32,142 bases of DNA, taken from an uncultured Lachnospiraceae bacterium. Its GTDB lineage: Bacteria > Bacillota > Clostridia > Lachnospirales > Lachnospiraceae. The notes under the pieces were generated by a model that did no database searches, was not told the DNA's origin, and was given only the letters and a program-made list of their open reading frames with translations. The position numbers were made by a program, and so were the translations under genes. Below are positions 16,409-23,670 of this stretch, piece by piece (the stretch's first letter is position 1; each line of letters starts with the position of its first letter). Location of the stretch: NCBI GenBank assembly GCA_934294885.1, contig CAKRAK010000027.1:1-32142 (forward strand), in the 5' to 3' direction.

Positions 16409-17338
16409 ATGATTTTACAGGTTGTTATTTTGTTGGTAGGTTTTTTGTTTTTAGTAAAGGGAGCTGACTGGTTTGTGGAAGGTGTTGCCGGTATCGCCAA
16501 AAAACTTGGAATCCCCCAGTTGATCATCGGACTTACGATTGTTGCGATGGGAACCAGTATGCCGGAGGCAGCGGTCAGTATTACGGCGGCGTTGAATCAA
16601 AATGCAGGAATTACCATTGGTAATATCGTCGGAAGCAATATATTGAATATATTGATTATCCTTGGAGTTACGGCTCTTATTACCAATGTTGCTATTCAAA
16701 AATCCACTTTTTTCTATGAAATTCCTTTTATGCTGATTGTTACTGTTGTGTTGATGATATTCGGAATTACCGGAGGAACGGTAACATTTGCGGAGGGTGT
16801 CATTTTCTGGATTATGTTCTTATTCTACCTTGGGTATCTTTTTGTAATGGCAAGAAAGGATAATTCCGAGGATGGAGAAGGAGTAAAGGCTTATCCCGTA
16901 TGGAAATGTATTCTGTTCATGCTTGTCGGAGGCGTTTTGGTAATAAAGGGAAGTGATTTTGCGGTAAGTGGTGCTTCGGAAATCGCCCGTTACTTTGGTA
17001 TGAGTGAACGATTTATCGGTCTGACCATTGTGGCACTTGGAACATCCCTTCCGGAGCTTGTTACTTCTGTGACAGCAGCCATAAGAGGCAATGCCGGAAT
17101 TGCAATCGGTAATATTGTAGGAAGTAACATCTTTAATATTTTATTTGTAATCGGTACAACAGCTTTGCTGTGTCCGGTACCATTTGAAAGTAAATTTATT
17201 ATAGACACGATTATCGCAATCTTTGCCGGTGTGCTTCTTTGGGTTGGTACATTTAAACATAAAGAATTAAGACGGCCATGTGGTGTTGTGATGCTCTTGT
17301 GTTATGTGGCATATTTTGTGTATCTTTGCATTTTCTAA
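16409..17338 (+). CDS. Calcium/sodium antiporter, CaCA superfamily (YrbG-like)
   Basis: 309 aa with ten helices in two repeats. Each repeat carries the alpha signature: GTSMPEAAVSITAAL with IGNIVGSNILNI, and GTSLPELVTSVTAAI with IGNIVGSNIFNI, whose acidic residues coordinate the cation. Such proteins exchange Ca2+ (or Mn2+) for Na+ or H+ across the membrane. GGAGGT at about 16398-16403 precedes ATG 16409. The probable Mn2+ riboswitch upstream argues for Mn2+ or dual Mn2+/Ca2+ export. Confidence 0.92.
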   Translation: MILQVVILLVGFLFLVKGADWFVEGVAGIAKKLGIPQLIIGLTIVAMGTSMPEAAVSITAALNQNAGITIGNIVGSNILNILIILGVTALITNVAIQKSTFFYEIPFMLIVTVVLMIFGITGGTVTFAEGVIFWIMFLFYLGYLFVMARKDNSEDGEGVKAYPVWKCILFMLVGGVLVIKGSDFAVSGASEIARYFGMSERFIGLTIVALGTSLPELVTSVTAAIRGNAGIAIGNIVGSNIFNILFVIGTTALLCPVPFESKFIIDTIIAIFAGVLLWVGTFKHKELRRPCGVVMLLCYVAYFVYLCIF

Positions 17339-17419
17339 ATGACATATTTTTAGTAAAAGAGGACACTGCGGTGGAAGACATACAAAGAATGACTTGAGGG
17401 TGACCGTCTGGTTGACTCA

Positions 17420-17448
17420 TGGAAAAATCGGGATGAATGTGGTATACT
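17420..17448 (+). promoter_or_regulatory. Extended -10 promoter of the GNAT gene
   Basis: TGGTATACT (17440-17448) is an extended -10. A weak -35, TGGAAA (17420-17425), lies 17 bp upstream. The A-run after it is followed by the gene 30 nt later. Confidence 0.5.
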
Positions 17449-17479
17449 CTCAAAAAAAGGAAAAGAGAAATGACATACG

Positions 17480-17962
17480 ATGTTAATAAGAGAATACAAT
17501 GAGAAAGATTTACCGGAAATGATACGAATCTGGAATGAAGTAGTAGAAGAGGGCGTTGCATTTCCTCAGGATGAATGTCTGGATGACAAAAGGGGCAAGG
17601 AGTTTTTTGCTGTGCAGACTTATTGTGGAGTTGCTGAAGAGGATGGCAGGATATTGGGGCTTTATATCCTGCATCCTAATTATGCAGGACGTCTTGGTCA
17701 TATTGCCAATGCAAGCTATGCAGTGGGCTCAAACAATCGGGGAAAACATATTGGGGAACAATTGGTTCTCGATTGCCTGAAACAGGCTAAAAATGCAGAA
17801 TTCGGAATTTTACAATTTAATGCGGTTGTGGAGAATAATATACATGCAAGACATTTGTATGAACGTCTTGGCTTTGTTCATGCCGGAACCATACCAAAGG
17901 GATTCCGCATGAAGGATGGAACTTTTCAGAATATTTGCATATATTACCATGAAATTTTGTAG
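17480..17962 (+). CDS. GNAT family N-acetyltransferase
   Basis: 160 aa, a single GNAT domain. IRIWNEVVEEGVAFP forms the substrate loop, the central strand GHIANASYAV is followed by the acetyl-CoA loop NNRGKHIGEQL (residues ~80-92), and ARHLYERLGFVHAGTIPKGF is the C-terminal motif B. It resembles the YjaB/PAT-like acetyltransferases; the substrate is unknown. The start is ATG 17480; the ribosome binding site (AAGAGAAA) is weak. It appears to be a single-gene unit. Confidence 0.82.
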   Translation: MLIREYNEKDLPEMIRIWNEVVEEGVAFPQDECLDDKRGKEFFAVQTYCGVAEEDGRILGLYILHPNYAGRLGHIANASYAVGSNNRGKHIGEQLVLDCLKQAKNAEFGILQFNAVVENNIHARHLYERLGFVHAGTIPKGFRMKDGTFQNICIYYHEIL

Positions 17963-18019
17963 GCAGTTCCGATTTTTACAAATAGATATCTGAAATGGTG
18001 GTATAGCTATAACCGCCTC

Positions 18020-18060
18020 TTGACAAAATGGTTAGAATAGACTAACATAACGGTTGTTAT
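18020..18060 (+). promoter_or_regulatory. Promoter and operator of the short TetR gene
   Basis: TTGACA (18020-18025), 17 bp, TAACAT (18043-18048). A perfect palindrome ATAAC-GGTT-GTTAT (18047-18060) covers the -10 end, the start site and the ATG at 18059, as expected for a self-repressing TetR operator. Transcription should begin at about 18055, making the mRNA nearly leaderless. Confidence 0.65.
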
Positions 18061-18307
18061 GATAAAGAACAAAGAAGAAACCATTGAAAAAATAAAGTCA
18101 GCAGCATTAGAGGAATTTTATCGGAAGGGATATGCCAAGGCAAGCCTTAGAACCATCTGCAACAGGGCAGGGGTTACGACAGGTGCCATGTATTTTTCTT
18201 TCGAGAATAAGGAATACAGCCTATATCTGGTAAAACAGATTGGAATTTATGCCGAAGGCGGAACAGACAGATTAATAGAGAGTTTAAAGAAGCTTCACAG
18301 CAATTAG
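18059..18307 (+). CDS. Shortened TetR-family regulator (82 aa, ligand domain missing)
   Basis: The first ~50 residues are a standard TetR helix-turn-helix (IKSAALEEFYRKGYAKASLR, then TICNRAGVTTGAMYFSFENK). TetR proteins are normally 180-220 aa, but this one ends at residue 82. The tail VKQIGIYAEGGTDRLIESLK reads like the last helix of a full TetR protein, which suggests an in-frame internal deletion that joined the DNA-binding domain to the C-terminal helix. No ribosome binding site precedes ATG 18059. A terminator overlaps the stop codon. It may still bind its operators, or be a dead gene; the clean frame favours recent deletion or retained use. It probably regulated the methyltransferase gene downstream. 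Confidence 0.7.
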   Translation: MIKNKEETIEKIKSAALEEFYRKGYAKASLRTICNRAGVTTGAMYFSFENKEYSLYLVKQIGIYAEGGTDRLIESLKKLHSN

Positions 18308-18323
18308 CCGTGGAGCTTTTTTT
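18290..18323 (+). terminator. Intrinsic terminator overlapping the short TetR stop codon
   Basis: AAGCTTCAC (18290-18298) pairs with GTGGAGCTT (18310-18318; one G-U), followed by seven T. The loop contains the TAG stop codon of the TetR gene. Confidence 0.8.
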
Positions 18324-18338
18324 ATAACATAACAGATT

Positions 18339-18352
18339 ATAACAAACGTTAC
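18339..18352 (+). promoter_or_regulatory. Second TetR-type operator, before the methyltransferase
   Basis: ATAACAAACGTTAC, read on the other strand, matches 12 of 14 positions of the palindrome at 18047-18060 (ATAACGGTTGTTAT). It lies 20 nt before the methyltransferase ATG, which suggests that the same regulator controls both genes. Confidence 0.5.
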
Positions 18353-18371
18353 GTTGGAAAGGATGATAAAA

Positions 18372-19166
18372 ATGAAAGAGAAAGTAAATGTGACAGGAGT
18401 ACCGGAAACTATGATTCAGACCTTATATGCCAGAGCAAAAGAGTCTATGAAGAAAAATCCCCAGATTAAGGATGATATGGCAGCAGAGATTGTGTCACAA
18501 TTAGATTATGATTTTTCAAATGCGGATAAGGATAATGCAATGTCCTATGGTGTCATTGCCAGAACCATTGTGTTGGATGAAATGGTAGAACAGTATTTAA
18601 ACAGCCATCCTAAAACCGTTGTTGTAAATATTGCCTGTGGTATGGACACAAGATGCTATCGTATGAAGGGAAAATATCTGCGTTGGTATAATATAGATTT
18701 ACCGGAAACTATGGAGATTAGAAAACGTTTTTTAATAGAAGAGGGTCCGATTTATCAGATTGCAAAATCTGCAATGGATGCATCCTATACGAAGGATATT
18801 ACCTGTGATGGGGAGGAGGTTCTCGTTATCATGGAAGGTCTTTCCATGTATTTAAAGGAAGGAGATATTAAGCAGATTTTTAACATCATTGATGGGGCAT
18901 TTCCGAAGGCAATGGTGTTAATCGAGGTAATGTCGCCCTTTGTTGTAAAGCATGTGAAAGAAAAGTCTATTGAAGGAAGTAACGCCAGGTTTACATGGGG
19001 AATCAAGAAGGGACAGGAATTAGAGAAGATTGCTCCTACATTTACGTTCAAGAAAATGGTCAGCTTAGTGGAGGGAATGAAAAAATTTATGCCAATCTAC
19101 CATGTGTTGGGAAAGATTCCTGCTGTCAGGAATTTCTCAAACCGGATTATCGTGATGGAGAAGTAA
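18372..19166 (+). CDS. Class I SAM-dependent methyltransferase, LCMT/PPM1-like family
   Basis: 264 aa. The SAM-binding motif I variant VVVNIACGMDTRCYRM is followed by WYNIDLPETMEIRKRFL, the aspartate-containing second motif. This pair is diagnostic of the leucine-carboxyl-methyltransferase-like family (PF04072), whose bacterial members are O-methyltransferases of polyketide-like or unknown small molecules. ATG 18372 is chosen because AAAGGA (18358-18363) lies 8 nt upstream; in-frame TTG 18354 and ATG 18363 overlap that site. TetR regulators often precede these genes. A terminator at 19302-19324 follows. Confidence 0.85.
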   Translation: MKEKVNVTGVPETMIQTLYARAKESMKKNPQIKDDMAAEIVSQLDYDFSNADKDNAMSYGVIARTIVLDEMVEQYLNSHPKTVVVNIACGMDTRCYRMKGKYLRWYNIDLPETMEIRKRFLIEEGPIYQIAKSAMDASYTKDITCDGEEVLVIMEGLSMYLKEGDIKQIFNIIDGAFPKAMVLIEVMSPFVVKHVKEKSIEGSNARFTWGIKKGQELEKIAPTFTFKKMVSLVEGMKKFMPIYHVLGKIPAVRNFSNRIIVMEK

Positions 19167-19301
19167 TCGTCAGATTATGAAATACCTTGGGTCGAATATG
19201 GTAATAACAATCGTTGCATCTATTATGATTATGACTTTTGTACGGTGGTGATGAAGCTTTTTTGGCAGCTACACAAACCACCGTACACCAGTTAAGAAGT
19301 G

Positions 19302-19324
19302 AGAAGATATTAATCTTCTTTTTT
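19302..19324 (+). terminator. Terminator of the methyltransferase, overlapping the convergent lipoprotein gene
   Basis: AGAAGAT (19302-19308) pairs with ATCTTCT (19313-19319), followed by TTTTTT. It overlaps the stop codon of the minus-strand lipoprotein gene. Just upstream, GTACGGTGGT/ACCACCGTAC (19240-19249/19277-19286) forms another stem without a U-tract on either strand. Confidence 0.65.
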
Positions 19325-20179
19325 CAGTGTTCCAAGATATTTATCATTTGTATAAACAAATGGTCCGGCTTCTCCCTCTTCGCCAAAGTACTCCGGCCGT
19401 AATGACAAAATGTTAAGCAGTTCATCTATCGTATGCACTTTTGTTGCCTGATATGGCTGTTCAAAGGCAATTTTCTCGATAAATAAATAGTAGTCACTAT
19501 ACTTTATTAGGATTCCGGTATGACCTACGAAAACAACATCAGAATCGGGATCATATATTACAATGCTAAGAAGAGATATTTTATCGCTATCTATATGAAA
19601 TCCATAATCATTCCAGCTATTAGAAAACGTTATTTCAGGGTGTTTGCTGTCTGTTACTTTTTTTTCGCCATAGAGTGTAGTAAACATATCTTTTTTCTTT
19701 TTTATGACTTCATAGTTGTCTACATTGTCTATCGCATCGGTATCAAACATTAAATAAGTACCCGTATACTTCTCTTCCGTTGATTCTGCCGTCAGCATCC
19801 CGTCTAATAGGAGGAATGCCACCATTCTACAGTCAGCATCTGAATAGTTATGATTCTGTTCCCAACCATCCATACATTTACCTGTATCGGCTTTCAACTT
19901 TTGGGGGTCAGACCAGTTGTCCTCCAAATTAGCATTCTTTCCGGCGGAATCAGCAAAATCTGTTACCCAGTTCTGAAATATGTCTACATGGGAAGCCCCG
20001 GCATCCTTTAATGCTTTGCAGACATCTTCAGAAGTGTTATTACCCCCAATATAAGTTGCAGCAGGTATCTTTTGTTTTGGCGTTGTCTGAGTATCTGCAC
20101 AGGCACTCAGTATCAGAGATGAAAGCAAAATAACAGCACATATTTTAGTGCGTAATATCATATTATTTTGTTTTTTCAA
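19310..20179 (-). CDS. DUF4300-like lipoprotein
   Basis: 289 aa. A signal peptide ends in the lipobox LSAC (Cys27), so the mature protein is lipid-anchored outside the membrane. The body contains YIGGNNTSEDVCKALKDAGA, HVDIFQNWVTDFADS and CRMVAFLLLDGML. These suggest the DUF4300 family of Gram-positive lipoproteins, recalled from motif memory. The catalytic role is unknown. Its start overlaps the end of the small lipoprotein gene by 17 nt; an internal ATG at 20161 would avoid the overlap but trims the signal peptide's charged region. The pair is probably co-transcribed from the promoter near 20550. Confidence 0.7.
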   Translation of the reverse strand: MKKQNNMILRTKICAVILLSSLILSACADTQTTPKQKIPAATYIGGNNTSEDVCKALKDAGASHVDIFQNWVTDFADSAGKNANLEDNWSDPQKLKADTGKCMDGWEQNHNYSDADCRMVAFLLLDGMLTAESTEEKYTGTYLMFDTDAIDNVDNYEVIKKKKDMFTTLYGEKKVTDSKHPEITFSNSWNDYGFHIDSDKISLLSIVIYDPDSDVVFVGHTGILIKYSDYYLFIEKIAFEQPYQATKVHTIDELLNILSLRPEYFGEEGEAGPFVYTNDKYLGTLKKED

Positions 20180-20462
20180 CAGATATCACCTCTCCATTGA
20201 ATGGGTCTACCTCTGAAAGTGTTCCTGTGTATTTTACAGTTACAGTATCTCCGTTATTTACATTTTCCAAGCCCGTTGGTTTTTCATCAAAGGTAAAGCT
20301 ATATGGAGTGTCACTGTTATCTGTAATGACAAACATGAAATCTTTAATGTCACTAATGGTTCCAACCATTTCTTTTTCTGCGCTTGCCTGTCCACAGCCA
20401 CTCAATAAGCCCATACAAAAAACTACACTAAGTACAATTGTGATTAAAATTTTCTTCATCAT
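20163..20462 (-). CDS. Small lipoprotein of unknown function
   Basis: 99 aa. The signal peptide MMKKILITIVLSVVFCMG leads to the lipobox LLSGC (Cys22). The mature part is ~75 residues of alternating beta pattern (MVGTISDIKDFMFVITDNSD, then VNNGDTVTVKYTGTLSEVDP), resembling a small OB-like or DUF-type beta barrel of extracellular lipoproteins. No family is assigned. It precedes and overlaps the DUF4300-like gene. Confidence 0.75.
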   Translation of the reverse strand: MMKKILITIVLSVVFCMGLLSGCGQASAEKEMVGTISDIKDFMFVITDNSDTPYSFTFDEKPTGLENVNNGDTVTVKYTGTLSEVDPFNGEVISVEKTK

Positions 20463-20534
20463 AAATACACCTCATTTCTCCTTGTTTTGTTATTCATTCG
20501 CTATGAATACTGTTCGAATAGGTTACCATAATAT

Positions 20535-20563
20535 TTTATATATAGCAATATTATGTCCTGCAA
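20535..20563 (-). promoter_or_regulatory. Promoter of the two-lipoprotein operon
   Basis: On the minus strand TTGCAG (20563-20558), 17 bp, TATAAA (20540-20535). It lies about 70 nt before the small lipoprotein ATG, with AAGGAG near the start codon. Confidence 0.55.
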
Positions 20564-20671
20564 TTTTAAGAAATATTTATATTATTTTTGCCTTTATGCT
20601 CTGTTGTAAATTTTGCTGTTTTTTAAAATTGTAATTTTCGTTAAAAGCTTCTACAAACGGAAGAAGATATT

Positions 20672-21586
20672 CTACTTATTCGTACTATCAGCATCGATTA
20701 CTGATTGAATCTGCTTCATAAGAGTATCATAGTTAGCCTGATCATCAATTCCACCGAGCATCGGATCGCCTACGATATTGCCATTTCTGTCGACCAGAAT
20801 TGTTGTAGGAAATGCCATGATTTCTGAAGCATATTTACCGGCATCCGAATCTGAGTCGATGGAAAGGTTGCGGTATTTAGCACCCTGGCTTTCGAGGATG
20901 CTTGAGGCCTCTTTAATCGCAGTTTCATTTCCGTCGAAGGTTTCCGTGTTGATGCCGATAACCTCTCCGCCCATGGATTGAATCGTATCGTTTAATTCAT
21001 TTAGCTTAGATAATTCTGCAACGCAAGGCTTGCAGCCGTTGAACCAGAAATTGATGACGGTTACTGCATTATTTGAAAAAAGACTTCCATCAACTTCATT
21101 TCCGTCAAAATCTTTTCCTGAGAAATTTTTGAAAGGAGATGCATCACTGTTAGAGTCCTCCTTTGTATCAGAGGTAGTGGATGCAGCATTTTTGTTCTCG
21201 ATTTCGGCAATCTGTTTTTCAATATCACGGATTGTTTCGATATCATCGGTAAGAGTTTTCAGCTCTTCATCCGTAAAGGCAGATTTGTTTGATTCAACGA
21301 CACCGGCAAGATAATCGGCATAATTTCCGCTTGGATCAGCCGAACTTTTATTCATCATGCCGAACGCTTTATTCCATACATCCTCATGATCCGCAAAAAT
21401 CTGATTTTCCTGCTGATATAAGTCGTTAAGCTTTGTATCTGTGTCATTTGTGGATTGTGCGGTGTCGGATATGGTAGTTGTATTCCGGCTATCGTCCGTT
21501 TTTGCCTGTTCTGTTCCGGTACATGCAGTAAGTGATAATGTTGCACAAAGTGTAAGGATTGTGATAATACTTCTTTTTGTTTTCAT
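20672..21586 (-). CDS. TlpA/ResA-like thioredoxin-fold lipoprotein
   Basis: 304 aa. The signal peptide ends in LTAC (Cys22). A low-complexity acidic/Thr linker and a coiled-coil-like stretch (about residues 50-130) precede a redoxin domain from about 150. FWFNGCKPCVAEL holds the active-site CxxC (C185, C188), with the cis-proline region AFPTTILVD further on. It is an extracytoplasmic thiol-disulfide oxidoreductase. It is the last gene of a three-gene minus-strand operon with the Fe-S membrane protein and the CXXC microprotein, which probably supply its electrons. Confidence 0.9.
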   Translation of the reverse strand: MKTKRSIITILTLCATLSLTACTGTEQAKTDDSRNTTTISDTAQSTNDTDTKLNDLYQQENQIFADHEDVWNKAFGMMNKSSADPSGNYADYLAGVVESNKSAFTDEELKTLTDDIETIRDIEKQIAEIENKNAASTTSDTKEDSNSDASPFKNFSGKDFDGNEVDGSLFSNNAVTVINFWFNGCKPCVAELSKLNELNDTIQSMGGEVIGINTETFDGNETAIKEASSILESQGAKYRNLSIDSDSDAGKYASEIMAFPTTILVDRNGNIVGDPMLGGIDDQANYDTLMKQIQSVIDADSTNK

Positions 21587-21631
21587 GATAAAATACTCCT
21601 TTAAATATAAAATTTGATAGTTGATTGTCAG

Positions 21632-22525
21632 CTATTGCTGATTGCTATTCTTTTTCTTACATGGTTTGTCCATGAATTGATAATGGATGGCGTTTTTGGG
21701 GCAGGATTTTATACAGGCACCACATCGTATACATTCCGGATGATCCGGATCCTTCCGAACATTCACATCCATTTTACATGCTTTCAGGCATTGGTTACAT
21801 CCCACGCATTTACTGTCTTCAACCTTGATATTGAGCAAGGACACTTTATTAAATAAAGAATAGATTGCACCAAGGGGACAGATCCATTTACAGAAGGGTC
21901 TGTAAAACATAACGCTTAAGATTACGACGGTGATCAGGATAAGACATTTGAAAGAAAACAGCTTCCCCAATGCAGATCGTATAGCGGTATTTCCAAGTGA
22001 CAGTGGTATGGCACCCTCCAAAACACCCTGCGGACAAATATATTTACAGAAGAACGGATCTCCCATTCCTATGGAGTTCGTTACAAGCATCGGAAGAAGG
22101 ATAACGAAAACCAGAAGGATAATATATTTCAGGTATCTTAAAGGTTTGAGTCTGGCTGTGGAGAATTTTTTTCCGGGAATTTTATGCAGTAAATCCTGAA
22201 ACCATCCAAACGGACACAAGAAACCACATATAAATCTGCCCAGTATTACCCCAAGTAAAATGAAAAATCCGGTTACATAGTATGAAAACTTAAACCGGGA
22301 GGAACCGACTACCGCCTGAAAAGCCCCGATTGGACACGACCCTGTGGCAGCGGGACAGGAATAACAGTTTAATCCCGGTACACAGATTGTTTTGGCATTG
22401 CCCTGGTATATTTTCCCTTTCCATAAATTGGGAATGTGAATGTTGGTAAGCAGTGTGGCAGCTGCCTGTATCCATCCACGTATTTTGCTTATTTTTTTTG
22501 ATCGTATCTCTGTTTTTTTATCCAA
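21632..22525 (-). CDS. NapH-like 4Fe-4S membrane electron-transfer protein
   Basis: 297 aa with four to five membrane helices. Cysteine motifs run CYSCPAATGSCPIGAF (residues 54-69), CGFLCPFGW, CKYICPQGV and CKWICPLGA, the NapH/CcoG/PceC-type paired CxxxCP motifs. Two C-terminal ferredoxin clusters follow: CVGCNQCLKAC (240-250) and CIRCGACIKSCP (265-276). The likely role is moving electrons through the membrane to the external redoxin encoded downstream. TTG 22525 is the start; it overlaps the stop of the CXXC microprotein gene by 8 nt, so translation is probably coupled. Confidence 0.9.
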   Translation of the reverse strand: MDKKTEIRSKKISKIRGWIQAAATLLTNIHIPNLWKGKIYQGNAKTICVPGLNCYSCPAATGSCPIGAFQAVVGSSRFKFSYYVTGFFILLGVILGRFICGFLCPFGWFQDLLHKIPGKKFSTARLKPLRYLKYIILLVFVILLPMLVTNSIGMGDPFFCKYICPQGVLEGAIPLSLGNTAIRSALGKLFSFKCLILITVVILSVMFYRPFCKWICPLGAIYSLFNKVSLLNIKVEDSKCVGCNQCLKACKMDVNVRKDPDHPECIRCGACIKSCPKNAIHYQFMDKPCKKKNSNQQ

Positions 22526-22658
22526 TTCCTACACACTCCAGACATAATTTTATTGCTTTGCTAAGCACCGTTGCGGCTTCGCCCCGGAGCATGCCATAAC
22601 TGATCATAATAATACCTGCGATCAGTAAAGCAGATTGGGATATTTTCTTACGTTTCAA
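22518..22658 (-). CDS. CD1871A-type CXXC motif microprotein
   Basis: 46 aa, read from TTG 22658 with GGAAAGGAG about 8-10 nt upstream. MKRKKISQSALLIAGIIMIS gives a basic end and one membrane helix, followed by YGMLRGEAATVLSKAIKLCL and the CLEC (CxxC) motif near the C-terminus. The layout (short helix, RGE-vLsKAikiCLECIGIG-like tail) matches the CD1871A family of CXXC microproteins found beside NapH-like Fe-S proteins in Clostridia. The CxxC may accept or relay electrons at the membrane surface (inference). It is the first gene of the redox operon. Confidence 0.8.
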   Translation of the reverse strand: MKRKKISQSALLIAGIIMISYGMLRGEAATVLSKAIKLCLECVGIG

Positions 22659-22697
22659 GTTTTATTGCTCCTTTCCTTCGTTGTATAGATTCCGAGT

Positions 22698-22903
22698 TTG
22701 CAAAACGCTCAACAACCGATCTTACTTGTGCAAAATTAAATATGATATATAAGCAGGCTCTTGTAGCACGCCGGTACTTAACGAGGGAAAGCGTCAGCGC
22801 ATCCTAAGTTTAGTACCGCTGTGTGCGGATGAAGCGCAAGCGTGTCTGCGTTATATCTATATTTAATTTTGCACAAGTTAAAAAGACTAAATCGTTTCGC
22901 CAA
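22698..22903 (+). repeat. Structured repeat element, copy 2
   Basis: The 97-nt core (22753-22849) differs from copy 1 at five positions. Inner arms ACTTGTGCAAAATTAAATAT (22724-22743) and 22859-22878 are perfectly complementary over 20 bp, although their sequence differs from copy 1. Outer arms TTGCAAAACG (22698-22707) and CGTTTCGCCAA (22893-22903) pair imperfectly. It fills the space between the divergent redox operon and the two-component genes, ending 16 nt before the -35 box at 22920. Confidence 0.85.
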
Positions 22904-22919
22904 TGTCTAATTGTATTGA

Positions 22920-22948
22920 TTGACCAGTTGACTTTGGTATTATACAAT
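22920..22948 (+). promoter_or_regulatory. Promoter of the two-component operon
   Basis: TTGACC (22920-22925), 17 bp, TACAAT (22943-22948). The leader is about 35 nt, with AGGAG (22977-22981) before the TTG start. Confidence 0.65.
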
Positions 22949-22989
22949 AGCTGATGTAAAATTATTGTTAAGAAACAGGAGAAATTATT

Positions 22990-23670
22990 TTGAGATTATT
23001 AATTGTTGAAGATGAGAAAAATTTATGTGATACCGTTGCAAAGAGCCTGTACGATAAAGGGTATGAGGTGGATACCTGTTATGACGGTGATGAAGCACTT
23101 GAATATATTCTGGCGGAGGACTACGATCTGATTGTTCTTGATCTGAATCTGCCCGGCATGGACGGTATGGATATTTTGAAGGAACTCAGACAGAAAGATG
23201 AGGATACGAAGGTTCTTATATTATCTGCAAGAAGTCAGATTGCCGATAAGGTTGAGGGGCTGGATGCCGGAGCAAATGATTATATGGAAAAGCCATTTCA
23301 TCTGCAGGAGCTGGAGGCACGTATCCGAAGTCTTACACGACGTAAATTTGTACAGCAGGATGTTTGCCTGAAGGCTGGAGATATCCGGTTTGATACAAGA
23401 AAGCGTGAGGCATATGTAAAAGAACAAAGGGTTCACCTGACCAGAAAAGAAAATGGAATTTTAGAATATCTGCTGCTTAATCAGGGCAGACCGGTGAGTC
23501 AGGAAGAGTTGATGGAACATGTATGGGACGCATCTGTGGATAGTCTGAGTGGAGCTATCAGGGTGCACATGTCTTCCCTCAGAAGGAAGCTTAAGGCGGT
23601 GCTGGGATATGATCCGATTTTGAACAAGGTAGGCGAAGGATATAAGATACGAGAGGAGTCTGAACAATGA
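22990..23670 (+). CDS. OmpR-family response regulator
   Basis: 226 aa. Receiver domain: acidic pair ED at residues 7-8, phospho-acceptor D51 in LIVLDLNLPGMDG, and K101 in the YMEKPF switch region. The C-terminal winged helix (about 130-224) shows LTRKENGILEYLLLNQGRPV, the LMEHVWD recognition region and IRVHMSSLRRKL. TTG 22990 is the start, with AGGAG 8 nt upstream. The gene overlaps the kinase by 4 nt (ATGA). The divergent redox operon is a plausible target besides its own transcript. Confidence 0.93.
   Translation: MRLLIVEDEKNLCDTVAKSLYDKGYEVDTCYDGDEALEYILAEDYDLIVLDLNLPGMDGMDILKELRQKDEDTKVLILSARSQIADKVEGLDAGANDYMEKPFHLQELEARIRSLTRRKFVQQDVCLKAGDIRFDTRKREAYVKEQRVHLTRKENGILEYLLLNQGRPVSQEELMEHVWDASVDSLSGAIRVHMSSLRRKLKAVLGYDPILNKVGEGYKIREESEQ

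Noticed and set aside
19240..19286. GTACGGTGGT/ACCACCGTAC stem as an intrinsic terminator
   Set aside because: The stem is good but has no U-tract on either strand. The U-tract hairpin at 19302-19324 is the better terminator.
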